This document shows positions 26,971-35,367 of a stretch of 55,743 bases of DNA, one piece after another. Source of the DNA: an uncultured Oscillospiraceae bacterium (GTDB lineage: Bacteria; Bacillota; Clostridia; Oscillospirales; Ruminococcaceae); assembly GCA_934454435.1 (NCBI GenBank), contig CAKSGA010000003.1, positions 1 to 55,743 of the forward strand, in the 5' to 3' direction. Made by a program: the position numbers and the translations under genes. Each line of letters opens with the position of its first letter. Within the stretch, counting starts at the first letter, position 1. Below the pieces are notes generated by a model. It was not told the origin of the DNA and did not search any database. It saw only the letters and a program-made list of their open reading frames with translations.

Positions 26971-27078
26971 GTCAATCTCCTCTTTCTGATATTGATATTT
27001 ATCAAGGGACGTCGCCCAAATGTATTATACAACATCTGATCGGAAAAGTGGTGATTTTGTGAGCAAAAAAGTCGAAAT

Positions 27079-27753
27079 TTATAAAACTTTGGCACTTTCT
27101 GCTAGTTTCAACATCTCTTCTTTGTCAAAATTGCCTAGAATTGAGAAAGCGTAATTGTCATCTGTCCAATAGATTCCTCCATCGGGCTCTTCGACACTTC
27201 CCCAGTTTATGTAAAATCCTTCATTCCTATTTACCGTTATTTTTTCTGTGGTATAGCCATCTGTTGTCAGGTGGGCATCAAAGCTTGATTTTATCGTCTG
27301 AGTAAACATGATAGAATCAAAATCATCATCTTCGCTCTGATATGTTATAATATTTTGATGCTGCTCCTGCACCTCTTCCGCCAGGTAATACCCCTCCGGA
27401 ATTTCGGTAAGTGAGTAGACCTCCTGAATAGTGTCCAACTGAGAGCCTGAGAACTCGCCGTAGAACTGTGTGTTATCGTGATGAACTCTGCCGGCAAAGC
27501 CGTTGATGAACGAAACGAGAGCAGCGCCCGTAATAAAAGCCGCAAGAAAAACTGCGGCGATCAGAATTATAAGCGTCCTGCGGCTGAACCTTATCTGCCC
27601 TGAAGCTGCAGGGATATCGCCGTTGGGGTACAGAATTCGTTCCATAGCCTTTCTGTGCCGGCGGGAGAAATGATGAACAGGGACTGGCCGGGTGCAGACA
27701 TAATCTTCCATACAAACGGTTTCAAGTGCGCTTAGAAGCAACTCGTCATTCAT
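27079..27753 (-). CDS. Membrane anti-sigma factor with DUF4367-type domain
   Basis: This 224-residue protein has a cytosolic N-terminus of about 60 residues, one membrane helix (TLIILIAAVFLAAFITGA) and an outer domain. The outer domain has the DUF4367 pattern (EGYYLAEEVQEQHQNIITYQ, later NEGFYINWG and the closing LKLAESAK). Its ATG overlaps the sigma stop as ATGA, the standard layout for a factor that holds the ECF sigma at the membrane until a signal arrives. Binding to the sigma is inferred from position and topology. Confidence 0.83.
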   Translation of the reverse strand: MNDELLLSALETVCMEDYVCTRPVPVHHFSRRHRKAMERILYPNGDIPAASGQIRFSRRTLIILIAAVFLAAFITGAALVSFINGFAGRVHHDNTQFYGEFSGSQLDTIQEVYSLTEIPEGYYLAEEVQEQHQNIITYQSEDDDFDSIMFTQTIKSSFDAHLTTDGYTTEKITVNRNEGFYINWGSVEEPDGGIYWTDDNYAFSILGNFDKEEMLKLAESAKVL

Positions 27754-28286
27754 GATCCACCATTCTTTACAAAATTCATGATCCTGCCGTAGGCGTCAGC
27801 AATGCGCCTGCGGGCTGCGCTTTCAGATATTCCGAGCCTTTCAGCGAACTCCCTGAACGAGTACCCATAGACGCCCTTAAGTATCACGGCGTCCCTTTTC
27901 GCTTCTGAAAGCGTGCGGATAAACGCCACCAACTGCTCCTTGGATATCTTGCCGATTATTTCTTCTTCCATGGACATACCGGTGTCGGGGAGTTCCTCGT
28001 CAAGCTCGTCCTCCTGCGGGTCAGATTTGCTGAGCATCTGAAGCGCAACGTTCCTGATGACGATATTGACGTAAGGCAGCTTTTTATCTGGCTCTATCTC
28101 AAAGAACGACGCAGGATACCTCATTATGCGCACGAACGCTTCCTGTATTGCGTCCTCGGCTTTTATCCGGTCGTGCAGGATAGAATATGCCATATAATAG
28201 AACTGATCCTTGTATTTCTCATAAAACCCTGACAGGGTTTCACGCTCTTCGTCTGTTTCAAGAGTTGAGAGTATTGATGAGATCAC
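27750..28286 (-). CDS. ECF RNA polymerase sigma factor
   Basis: This 178-residue sigma-70 family protein has only regions 2 and 4. Region 2 is seen in YYMAYSILHDRIKAEDAIQEAFVRI; region 4 in LSEAKRDAVILKGVYGYSFREFAERLGISESAARRR, spaced by a short acidic linker. The start is GTG at 28286, preceded by GAAGGAG at ten bases. It is co-transcribed with the anti-sigma factor. The operon promoter is housekeeping-like, so autoregulation is not evident. Confidence 0.9.
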   Translation of the reverse strand: MISSILSTLETDEERETLSGFYEKYKDQFYYMAYSILHDRIKAEDAIQEAFVRIMRYPASFFEIEPDKKLPYVNIVIRNVALQMLSKSDPQEDELDEELPDTGMSMEEEIIGKISKEQLVAFIRTLSEAKRDAVILKGVYGYSFREFAERLGISESAARRRIADAYGRIMNFVKNGGS

Positions 28287-28360
28287 ATGCGGTCAGCTCC
28301 TTCAAGGCAAATTGCCAGGATGCGGAATAGGATATTACAAATGTCAAATTCCACGATAAT

Positions 28361-28389
28361 ATTATAACACAAAGTTCAATGCAAGTCAA
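28361..28389 (-). promoter_or_regulatory. Promoter of the sigma/anti-sigma operon
   Basis: On the minus strand TTGACT and TATAAT are 17 bases apart, 75 bases before the sigma start. Confidence 0.8.
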
Positions 28390-28535
28390 GAGGTAAAATG
28401 AAATTTTTACCGAAAAAGCAAATATTTTTTCAGGGTTAGTATCCTTGGTAAATGTCAGTAATCAAGCCTGCAATCAATTACATTATAAATGCAAAAAAAT
28501 ATCAATAATTCAAACCGCCCGATCGATAGAATATA

Positions 28536-28564
28536 TTGACAATTAAACAGGAAAATGTTATAAT
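28536..28564 (+). promoter_or_regulatory. Promoter of the dockerin protein gene
   Basis: TTGACA (28536-28541) and TATAAT (28559-28564) are 17 bases apart, 32 bases before the start codon. Confidence 0.88.
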
Positions 28565-28596
28565 GTTAATACATTCAATTGGCCCAGGAGGTAATT

Positions 28597-31500
28597 ATGG
28601 AACAAAGAAAAAAGAAACAGAGCAAGCTGCTCAGTCTGTTACTGGCGCTTGCGGTATCGCTGTCGTCCGTGTCTGCGCTCCCTGCGGGAGCTGAGGACGC
28701 AACGGATATTCAGCCCGCAATAACCACAGAGGAGGCTCCGGAAACCTCGGAAGCCACCGCTGAAACAGCAGAAGCCCCCGCAACAGCGGAAGCCACCGCA
28801 ACATCGGAAGCCACCGCAGAAACCACAGAAACGACCGCAGAAACTGCGGAAGCTGTCGAGGGAACCGACAAGGTAGAACCCGTAAAGTCGAACGAAACTT
28901 TCACGATGTTATTCACTTCTACATACAGGACCGACTCCACATGGTCCTATGACGGCGGCGATTTCGACATCTCAAAGTTCGATCAGACGATCAAGGCGTC
29001 CACCTGGGAGTGGTACGGCGCCGGAGATACCGACAAGGGGTATCCCGCAAAGACCCTGGTGCTGAAGGACGGTTTTAATTTCAGTACTTCTACAGTTAAC
29101 GCAATTGAGATAGAGGGTAACGCCACTATTATTATTCAGGGCGAGTGCACGGTCAGTGGTCTGGTGCATTCAATATTCTGCAGCGGCAATGCCGTGATCA
29201 AAAGCGACGTGAACAGTGACGAGACCGTCATAGGCACTCTGAATGCTGATGAGAACATAAAGGCGGACAAAACCCTGAAAATATCGGGAGTCAATATCGT
29301 ATCTGAACCCATCATTGCGTCGGCTTATTGTGTGATAGAAGCCAAAACTGTTGATCTCAGCGAGTGTGATATCACAGTTGGCGGCGCATGGAAGGATCAG
29401 ACCATCATTTATTCTTCGGATAACACGATCATACGCAGGGGCGTCAGACTTGACATACCCGCCGGAGTTATTGCTCTTGGTTCTGTCAATTATTCATATA
29501 TAGCTGAAGTTGATGAAATAGAAAATATCAAACTTAACAACGGCACAGAGCTTACAGTTGATAATTTCCAGTGTGAGATAATGGACGGCAGCTCTTTTGC
29601 TGCTGTTGACGACAGCAAGAGAATGACCCTCCACACCGCTGAATTCTCCGTATCGTCCGAGGACCATTATCTCTATGATGAGAGCGTTTCCGATCCTGAT
29701 AAGGGAAAATACTGTCTCCTGGGTGGTGAAACATACTCCTTTGATCTCAATGACTTCCTGGACGAAAAGACCCTCAAGGCATGCACCTTAAATCTGTCAA
29801 CATACGATGACCGGGGAGATTCGCTGACATCTCCAAAACTGGAGGGCACCACTGTATCTATCACACCCAGGGATAGCTCAGCCAGCGGTTACACGCTTTA
29901 TCTTAATCTCCTGGACGACAAAATGGAGTATAGCTCCGGAAATACCCGCATGTTCAAGTTCTGCGTTGGTGAGGTCCTGGAAATGAAAAAGCTGTCCTTC
30001 TACCACGAGGGCGATTATGTAATGGGTGAAGCTCACAAGACCTACTCCATCTCGGTTTCCGTAAACGGCAAGGAGCTCAGGGAGTATGACGAGGGTAAAG
30101 ATTCCCATTATTTCATGATCCCCAGCGGGCGGGAGTTCACGTTCACGCTCATGCCTGAGGACGGATATAAGTTAGAAAATACAGAGATATGGCTGAGTGA
30201 AAATCGTAAACATCAATTCGTACTCTATATGGATACGGCTTCATACGCCATAGATGAAGACTGCACGTTTCACATTTCCATTTCCCGAACCTCAGTGCCC
30301 CAGTACATTAAGGTAGATGTTTCGGACGAGCTGCGCAAGATGTTGACTGACGGCAGGATAAAGAGCGTGGAGCTGCTCACTGCAGGAAAAAACAGTACTG
30401 TCCTCGACAGTGAAACCGATCAGTTCCCGATAAATTTAATGAATAGCGATGTCCTTAATATCCGAAGTCAAATTAAAATATGCGTATCTTCTGAGGACAT
30501 AGACGGCGAATCACAACCTGCATACGGCGTAAAGTCGATCTGTGGAATATCCAATGATATCAAGTATGATAATAATTCAAAGATATACAATTTGAGTTCG
30601 ATGAAATTCAACGCTGACACGGCCATCATCGCAGAAATCGGCAGGCTGTGCGACATCTCCACGCTTCATACTAACGCCGACAACAGCTCTTCCGTTTACC
30701 TTGTTAATTGTGATTATCAGCCTAATACCAATGGCAGATACTATGTCGGCGATGAATACGGAATTATGGCATTTCCTGTAAATGGAAAGCTGTTCGGCTC
30801 TGCCACCTTTAACGGAAAAAAGATAGATATGTTCATCGGGCGCTATGGATACTGGCATTTCAAGGTAGTCCCCGAAGAGGGCAGCAACGAATTCGTTCTG
30901 AATTACTCTGACATTTCTACCCTGAGAATAACGAAGCCCGAAAACGGCACGATCGAATTCCAGAGCGATATCGGACTTATCGGAGGCAGAGGGTCAGAGA
31001 CCCTTGAGGACGGGACACAGGTCTACACCCTCGGTACCTGGGACAAGGTAACGCTCACTCTCACCCCGGACTCAGGCTATAAGTTGAAGTCTGCGACACT
31101 GGACGGCAAGGCAGTGACCATCACCGACAACCAGTACACGTTCAACATAGAAAAGCTGGCTGACTGGACGTTCAGCGCAGAGTTCGTGGAAAAGCCCGAA
31201 ATCGTTACAGTCACCGTTGACTGCGGAGAGCACGGAAAGGTGACCCCGGGCACATCAGAATACGAAAAGGGCACTGATGTCACCCTGACCGTTACCCCGG
31301 ACTCAGGCTACAAGGTGAAGTCCGTAACGCTGGACGGCAAGGCTGTGACCCTCACTAACGGCAAGTACACCTTTACAGTGCAGGCTGACTGCGTATTCAA
31401 GGCAGAATTTGAAAAGACCTCTGCCCCTGGCGGCGGAGGAAGCGGCGGACGTCCCACCAGACCCGCAACTCCCACCAACGACAACAAACCCACTATAAAC

Positions 31501-32157
31501 GGCAACCCCGGAAGCTGGAGCGACATCGAAGTTGCGCTGCGCAAGCTTCCCGCAGGGGGCTCCGCAGTTATCTCGCTGAACGGCGAAGTAAAGATCCCCG
31601 CAGAGGTCATCAGTGCGATAGCTTCCGGCAAGCTAATGGTTGAGTTCGTTGTGGACACTGCGAAGAGCTGGCTCGTTAGCGGCACAGACATCACCGCTCC
31701 CTGCGAGGCTGATCTTTCTCTCATGCAGGGACGTGCAGACAGCTCCGCACTGCGTGGCGTGACCGGCGCTGACATCATCGTGAACGGCACGAAGATCCCG
31801 GCAAAGCTGCTGCTGAAATTCCGCAGCGAGTTCGCAGGAAAGTTTGCGAATGTGTACACGCTCTCCGGCAGTGCGCTGAAGTTCCTGGGCTGTGAGAAGC
31901 TCGGCACGGACGGCTCCGTGACGATCTCCGGCGCTAACGGCGCAGGGGAATATATCGTAATGCTCTGTGAACTCAGCGACCTCCCCGGCGACATGAACAA
32001 CGACGGCGTGCTGAACGCCCTTGACGCTGCCGCTATCCTCAAGGACATCGTGAAAAGCTCCAAGGGAGAAAATCCCCTTATGGCTGACCTTGACGGCAAT
32101 GGCAAGGCAGACGCCCTGGACGCTGCGGCTGTTCTTAAACTCGTGACCCTGAACTAA
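28597..32157 (+). CDS. Large secreted dockerin-bearing protein
   Basis: This 1186-residue extracellular protein has a signal peptide (about residues 1-31) and a Thr/Ala/Glu-rich linker to about 88. A long beta-rich region follows, with early stretches like a right-handed beta-helix. Two bacterial repeat units (PDSGYK, then LDGKAVT) begin near 820 and 869. Then come a Gly/Pro-rich linker near 945, a domain to about 1125, and a type I dockerin at 1130-1186 with two calcium-binding halves (DMNNDGVLNALDAAAIL and DLDGNGKADALDAAAVL). A dockerin binds a cohesin on a scaffoldin, so it probably joins a cellulosome-like complex. No known catalytic domain is visible; binding or structural roles fit. AGGAGG decides the start. 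Confidence 0.85.
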   Translation: MEQRKKKQSKLLSLLLALAVSLSSVSALPAGAEDATDIQPAITTEEAPETSEATAETAEAPATAEATATSEATAETTETTAETAEAVEGTDKVEPVKSNETFTMLFTSTYRTDSTWSYDGGDFDISKFDQTIKASTWEWYGAGDTDKGYPAKTLVLKDGFNFSTSTVNAIEIEGNATIIIQGECTVSGLVHSIFCSGNAVIKSDVNSDETVIGTLNADENIKADKTLKISGVNIVSEPIIASAYCVIEAKTVDLSECDITVGGAWKDQTIIYSSDNTIIRRGVRLDIPAGVIALGSVNYSYIAEVDEIENIKLNNGTELTVDNFQCEIMDGSSFAAVDDSKRMTLHTAEFSVSSEDHYLYDESVSDPDKGKYCLLGGETYSFDLNDFLDEKTLKACTLNLSTYDDRGDSLTSPKLEGTTVSITPRDSSASGYTLYLNLLDDKMEYSSGNTRMFKFCVGEVLEMKKLSFYHEGDYVMGEAHKTYSISVSVNGKELREYDEGKDSHYFMIPSGREFTFTLMPEDGYKLENTEIWLSENRKHQFVLYMDTASYAIDEDCTFHISISRTSVPQYIKVDVSDELRKMLTDGRIKSVELLTAGKNSTVLDSETDQFPINLMNSDVLNIRSQIKICVSSEDIDGESQPAYGVKSICGISNDIKYDNNSKIYNLSSMKFNADTAIIAEIGRLCDISTLHTNADNSSSVYLVNCDYQPNTNGRYYVGDEYGIMAFPVNGKLFGSATFNGKKIDMFIGRYGYWHFKVVPEEGSNEFVLNYSDISTLRITKPENGTIEFQSDIGLIGGRGSETLEDGTQVYTLGTWDKVTLTLTPDSGYKLKSATLDGKAVTITDNQYTFNIEKLADWTFSAEFVEKPEIVTVTVDCGEHGKVTPGTSEYEKGTDVTLTVTPDSGYKVKSVTLDGKAVTLTNGKYTFTVQADCVFKAEFEKTSAPGGGGSGGRPTRPATPTNDNKPTINGNPGSWSDIEVALRKLPAGGSAVISLNGEVKIPAEVISAIASGKLMVEFVVDTAKSWLVSGTDITAPCEADLSLMQGRADSSALRGVTGADIIVNGTKIPAKLLLKFRSEFAGKFANVYTLSGSALKFLGCEKLGTDGSVTISGANGAGEYIVMLCELSDLPGDMNNDGVLNALDAAAILKDIVKSSKGENPLMADLDGNGKADALDAAAVLKLVTLN
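28735..28853 (+). repeat. Low-complexity Thr/Ala/Glu coding repeats
   Basis: Imperfect repeats of GAAGCCACCGC and relatives encode an ATAETAEA-type linker behind the signal peptide. Repeat number may vary between strains. Confidence 0.7.
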
Positions 32158-32180
32158 AGAAAACACGGTATTAATATTGA

Positions 32181-32212
32181 TGTGCTGCGATTTTTCGCAG
32201 CACATCTTTTTT
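32181..32212 (+). terminator. Terminator of the dockerin protein gene
   Basis: TGTGCTGCG / CGCAGCACA with an AT-rich loop is followed by TCTTTTTT. The inner stem GCTGCG/CGCAGC is shared with the recurrent terminators. Confidence 0.88.
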
Positions 32213-32240
32213 GCAGGGGCGGAGCTTGTTTCCGCCACTG
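32213..32240 (-). repeat. GGCGGAAAC...TCCGCC hairpin repeat, inverted copy
   Basis: On the plus strand GGGGCGGAGC, TTGT and TTCCGCC form a stem-loop. Reversed, it reads GGCGGAAACAAGCTCCGCC, as at 1716 and 18290. Confidence 0.65.
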
Positions 32241-32259
32241 CATATCTGACATGTTATGC

Positions 32260-32291
32260 AAAAGAAAATCGGCTGCGAATAACTCGCAGCC
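32260..32291 (-). terminator. Terminator of azlCD
   Basis: On the minus strand GGCTGCGA / TCGCAGCC is followed by GATTTTCTTTT, ten bases beyond azlD. Confidence 0.82.
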
Positions 32292-32301
32292 AAATTTATA
32301 T

Positions 32302-32646
32302 TTATGCAGCGCAGAACACGAACTGCACCAGCAGCATGTACACCACCGTTCCGGCGGCGATGGAAAGCAGCATCTTGCGCTTCCAGATATGCAGCCCCGC
32401 AGTGACGACTCCGGCGATAAGTTCCGGGAGTCCCCAGCTGAATTCCGTGACGTTCACTTTACGCAGGCAGTACACCACCAGCATTGCGAATATCGCACCC
32501 GGAAGCATTTTGCCGAGATACTGCACATATTTCGGGGTCGTGCGGTCCGGACGGAACACCAGGAACGGCAGGAACCTCGTCAGCATGGTCCCCACACCGC
32601 ACAGCGCTATCGTTATGACATGCTCCATAATTGGCATGTCAGTCAT
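32302..32646 (-). CDS. azlD: Branched-chain amino acid exporter small subunit AzlD
   Basis: This 114-residue membrane protein has about three to four hydrophobic helices and the AzlD opening around TMLTRFLPFLVF, followed by PKYVQYLGKMLPGAIFAML. Together with AzlC it exports branched-chain amino acids or their analogues. It overlaps azlC by eight bases, as is usual for this pair. A terminator follows directly. Confidence 0.9.
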   Translation of the reverse strand: MTDMPIMEHVITIALCGVGTMLTRFLPFLVFRPDRTTPKYVQYLGKMLPGAIFAMLVVYCLRKVNVTEFSWGLPELIAGVVTAGLHIWKRKMLLSIAAGTVVYMLLVQFVFCAA

Positions 32647-33367
32647 ACCTGAAGCCCTCCCTCCGCTCGATAGGCTTCCGGAATGCCGTCAGCAGGACCA
32701 GAATGCATATCATGGTCGGGATAAGGAAGTTGTCCGCCCCGAATATCAGCAGGCATGCAACGCCTGAGAGCATTCCCGCCCAGGCGCTGTAGTGGTGCTT
32801 CTCCTTGAGCCACTGTTCAAGAAAGATCACGATGAACATTGCTGTCATGACGAAATCCAGTCCCTTGGTGCTGAACGTGATAAGGTTCCCGAGAAGTCCC
32901 CCGAGGGTAGCCCCGCCTACCCAGTAGAGCTGGTTCAGCGCCGTCACGAAGAAGTAGAACCACCCACGGTCGCAGTCCTGCGGTATTTCGGCGGTGTAGT
33001 TCACGCTGAACGTTTCATCGCACATGCCATATATAAGGTAGAATTTCTTCCAGCCCATGCCCTTGAACTTGTCCAGCATGGATATGCCGTAGAACAGGTG
33101 ACGTGCCTGTATCATCAGCGCAACCAGAAACACCTGCAGCGGTGCGAACGGCGAAAGCAGCATCTCCACCGCCAGGAACTCCAGGCTCCCGCCGAATATC
33201 ACCAGCGCCATCAGCATGGGGTAAACGAAGCTGAACCCCTGCACATTCATGTAGATACCGTACGCCATACCAAGGAACAGAAATCCCGCCAGTATAGGTA
33301 TTGTCTGCGGGAATGCCGCCCAGAACGAGCGCCACACTACCCCGCTGTCTTTCTTTTGTTCTGCCAA
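32639..33367 (-). CDS. azlC: Branched-chain amino acid exporter large subunit AzlC
   Basis: This 242-residue inner-membrane protein has multiple helices and AzlC hallmarks such as IPILAGFLFLGMAYGIYM and IQARHLFYGISML, with YGMCDETF in the middle. It forms the two-part AzlCD transporter. The start is TTG at 33367, supported by GGAGG eight bases upstream and by the absence of an ATG near the family's N-terminus; the weak start may keep expression low. Confidence 0.92.
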   Translation of the reverse strand: MAEQKKDSGVVWRSFWAAFPQTIPILAGFLFLGMAYGIYMNVQGFSFVYPMLMALVIFGGSLEFLAVEMLLSPFAPLQVFLVALMIQARHLFYGISMLDKFKGMGWKKFYLIYGMCDETFSVNYTAEIPQDCDRGWFYFFVTALNQLYWVGGATLGGLLGNLITFSTKGLDFVMTAMFIVIFLEQWLKEKHHYSAWAGMLSGVACLLIFGADNFLIPTMICILVLLTAFRKPIERREGFRYD

Positions 33368-33402
33368 AGGTATGCCTCCATTTTATCTTTTGTTCTGATA
33401 TA

Positions 33403-33430
33403 ATTATACACGTTTTTCGATTTTTTTCAA
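33403..33430 (-). promoter_or_regulatory. Promoter of azlCD
   Basis: On the minus strand TTGAAA and TATAAT are 16 bases apart. I see nothing further in 33431-33599. Confidence 0.65.
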
Positions 33431-33599
33431 GAGATGATTTCTGAGCCGAACTGAGCGTTGATGAACGCTATTGACTATTTAAGCAATTGCGCTCCCGGGG
33501 AAGCAGTATAGCACTATACATAATGCACAAAATAAATCAACTTATGTTGTGCATTTATACAAATGTAGCGTCCGCTTGAACATTTTTGAGCCAAAGCAC

Positions 33600-33628
33600 T
33601 TGAAATTGAACTAAAGTTATGCTATTAT
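33600..33628 (+). promoter_or_regulatory. Promoter of the fructose PTS operon
   Basis: TTGAAA (33600-33605) and TATTAT (33623-33628) are 17 bases apart. Confidence 0.72.
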
Positions 33629-33631
33629 ATA

Positions 33632-33667
33632 GTCAGGACAGGTCAGATAAGTCCAGAAAAGTCCATA
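33632..33667 (+). promoter_or_regulatory. Candidate FruR operator repeats
   Basis: Four direct repeats of GTC[AC] start at 33632, 33642, 33651 and 33661, that is about one helix turn apart, just after the -10 box. GGAC (33636) and GTCC (33651) also form an inverted repeat. A DeoR-type repressor bound here would block the operon that encodes it. Confidence 0.5.
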
Positions 33668-33694
33668 TACGATCATGATCAAGAGGGAAACGCA

Positions 33695-34441
33695 ATGCTT
33701 ACAGAAGAACGCTTACAGATAATCACCGATACAGTCAACAGCCGCAGCAGCATAACCATCGCTGAACTTTGCAGGATACTTGACGTGTCGCCATCGACCG
33801 TCAAAAGAGATCTGAATAATCTCGCAGAAGCGGGTAAAATAACAAAGGTCAGGGGCGGTGCGATAGCACTCGGCGAGAGCTTCTCAGCAATAGAAAGGAA
33901 CGTGGAGGAAAAGGCGGCGATCTTCACCGCAGAAAAAACGGCGATCGCAGAATACGCAGCTTCCCTCATAGAAGACGGCGACTTCGTGTTCATCGACGCA
34001 GGAACCACCACCGAAAAGATGATAGATCACCTGCCCCAGAGGGACGTCAGCTTCGTGACGAACGGCTTCATTCACGCAAAGAAGCTGGCGCAGAGAGGGT
34101 TCATGGTGTACATCACAGGCGGAACGATAAAAGCCTCCACCGAAGCAATAATCGGCGCTGAATGCGTGATGACCCTGCGCAACTACAACTTCACCAAGTG
34201 CTTCATGGGAACGAACGGTATCTCCACCACCGCAGGCTTCACCACGCCGGACGTGAACGAAGCCCGGGTCAAGACCGCAGCTATCGAGAGCAGCCGTAAG
34301 GCGTTCGTCCTCGCAGACCACTCGAAGTTCGACGAGATAAGCTCGGCAACGTTCGCACAGCTCAGCCGGGCGGAGGTCATCACCGACACCCTCACAAAGA
34401 GAAAATACGCAGAATTCACAGCCATCAAGGAGGTGCTGTAA
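33695..34441 (+). CDS. fruR: DeoR-family repressor of the fructose operon
   Basis: This 248-residue transcription regulator has an N-terminal helix-turn-helix (ITIAELCRILDVSPSTVKRDLNNL) with the DeoR ending KVRGGAIAL. A C-terminal sugar-phosphate sensing domain contains DFVFIDAGTTTEKM and ITGGTIKASTEAIIG. In relatives fructose 1-phosphate relieves repression. It is first in the fru operon, one base before fruK. GAGGG lies eight bases before the ATG. Confidence 0.9.
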   Translation: MLTEERLQIITDTVNSRSSITIAELCRILDVSPSTVKRDLNNLAEAGKITKVRGGAIALGESFSAIERNVEEKAAIFTAEKTAIAEYAASLIEDGDFVFIDAGTTTEKMIDHLPQRDVSFVTNGFIHAKKLAQRGFMVYITGGTIKASTEAIIGAECVMTLRNYNFTKCFMGTNGISTTAGFTTPDVNEARVKTAAIESSRKAFVLADHSKFDEISSATFAQLSRAEVITDTLTKRKYAEFTAIKEVL

Positions 34442-35344
34442 ATGGTCTATACAGTTACATTCAATCCCGCAGTAGACTACATCGTGCGCACAAAGGAGCT
34501 CGTCCCCGGCGCAACTAACCGCTCGGAAAGCGAGGAGATATTCTTCGGCGGAAAGGGCATAAACGTTTCGATAGTGCTCAGCGAGCTCGGCATAAAGTCA
34601 AAGGCGCTTGGCTTCATCGCAGGCTTTACCGGGGAAGCGATCGAGAAGGGCGTCGCTGAAAAGGGCATAGACGCCGATTTCGTAAGGCTCGAAGAGGGCT
34701 TTTCCCGCATAAACGTCAAGATAAAGTCCGGTGAGGAAACAGAGCTCAACGGTCAGGGCCCCAGGATACCGGAGGAAGCCGTGCAGAAGCTCTTCACGAA
34801 GCTTGACGAAATGCAGGACGGCGACACGCTGGTGCTTGCGGGGAGCATTCCCTCCTCACTGCCGTCGGACATCTACGAGAGGATACTCGCACGGCTGGAG
34901 GGGAAGAATATCCGCACGGTCGTGGACGCCACAAAGGACCTGCTGGTAAAGGTCCTGAAGTACAGGCCGTTCCTGATAAAGCCGAACAATTTCGAGCTCG
35001 GCGAGATCTTCGGCGTGGAACTCAAGACCACTGACGAGATAATCGAGTACGCCGGCAAGCTCCGGGAAATGGGCGCACGGAACGTGCTCATTTCCATGGC
35101 GGGGGACGGTGCGGTGCTCCTTGACGAGAACGGAAAGACCCACGTCTGCGGCGTCTGCAGGGGCGAGGTGAAGAACTCCGTCGGCGCCGGGGACTCCATG
35201 GTAGCAGGCTTCATAGCAGGCTGCGAAAAGGTCGGCTACGAATATGCGCTGAAGCTCGGCACGGCGGCAGGCGGAGCCACTGCATTCTCAGAGGGACTTG
35301 CCACAAAGGAAAAGATAAACGAGCTTATCGCTCAGCTGGTATAA
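34442..35344 (+). CDS. fruK: 1-phosphofructokinase
   Basis: This 300-residue PfkB-family sugar kinase turns fructose 1-phosphate into fructose 1,6-bisphosphate, feeding PTS-imported fructose into glycolysis. The start YTVTFNPAVDYIV, the glycine-rich FFGGKGINVSIVL and the ATP/catalytic motif VGAGDSMVAGF are typical. AAGGAGG precedes the ATG, which comes right after the fruR stop. The specific assignment over tagatose-6-phosphate kinase rests on the fru operon. Confidence 0.94.
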   Translation: MVYTVTFNPAVDYIVRTKELVPGATNRSESEEIFFGGKGINVSIVLSELGIKSKALGFIAGFTGEAIEKGVAEKGIDADFVRLEEGFSRINVKIKSGEETELNGQGPRIPEEAVQKLFTKLDEMQDGDTLVLAGSIPSSLPSDIYERILARLEGKNIRTVVDATKDLLVKVLKYRPFLIKPNNFELGEIFGVELKTTDEIIEYAGKLREMGARNVLISMAGDGAVLLDENGKTHVCGVCRGEVKNSVGAGDSMVAGFIAGCEKVGYEYALKLGTAAGGATAFSEGLATKEKINELIAQLV

Positions 35345-35367
35345 CAAGATCACAGGAGGAAAACATT

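Noticed and set aside
28735..28853. Short repeats considered as CRISPR or VNTR outside genes
   Set aside because: They are in frame and encode a Thr/Ala/Glu linker of the dockerin protein; there are no spacers.
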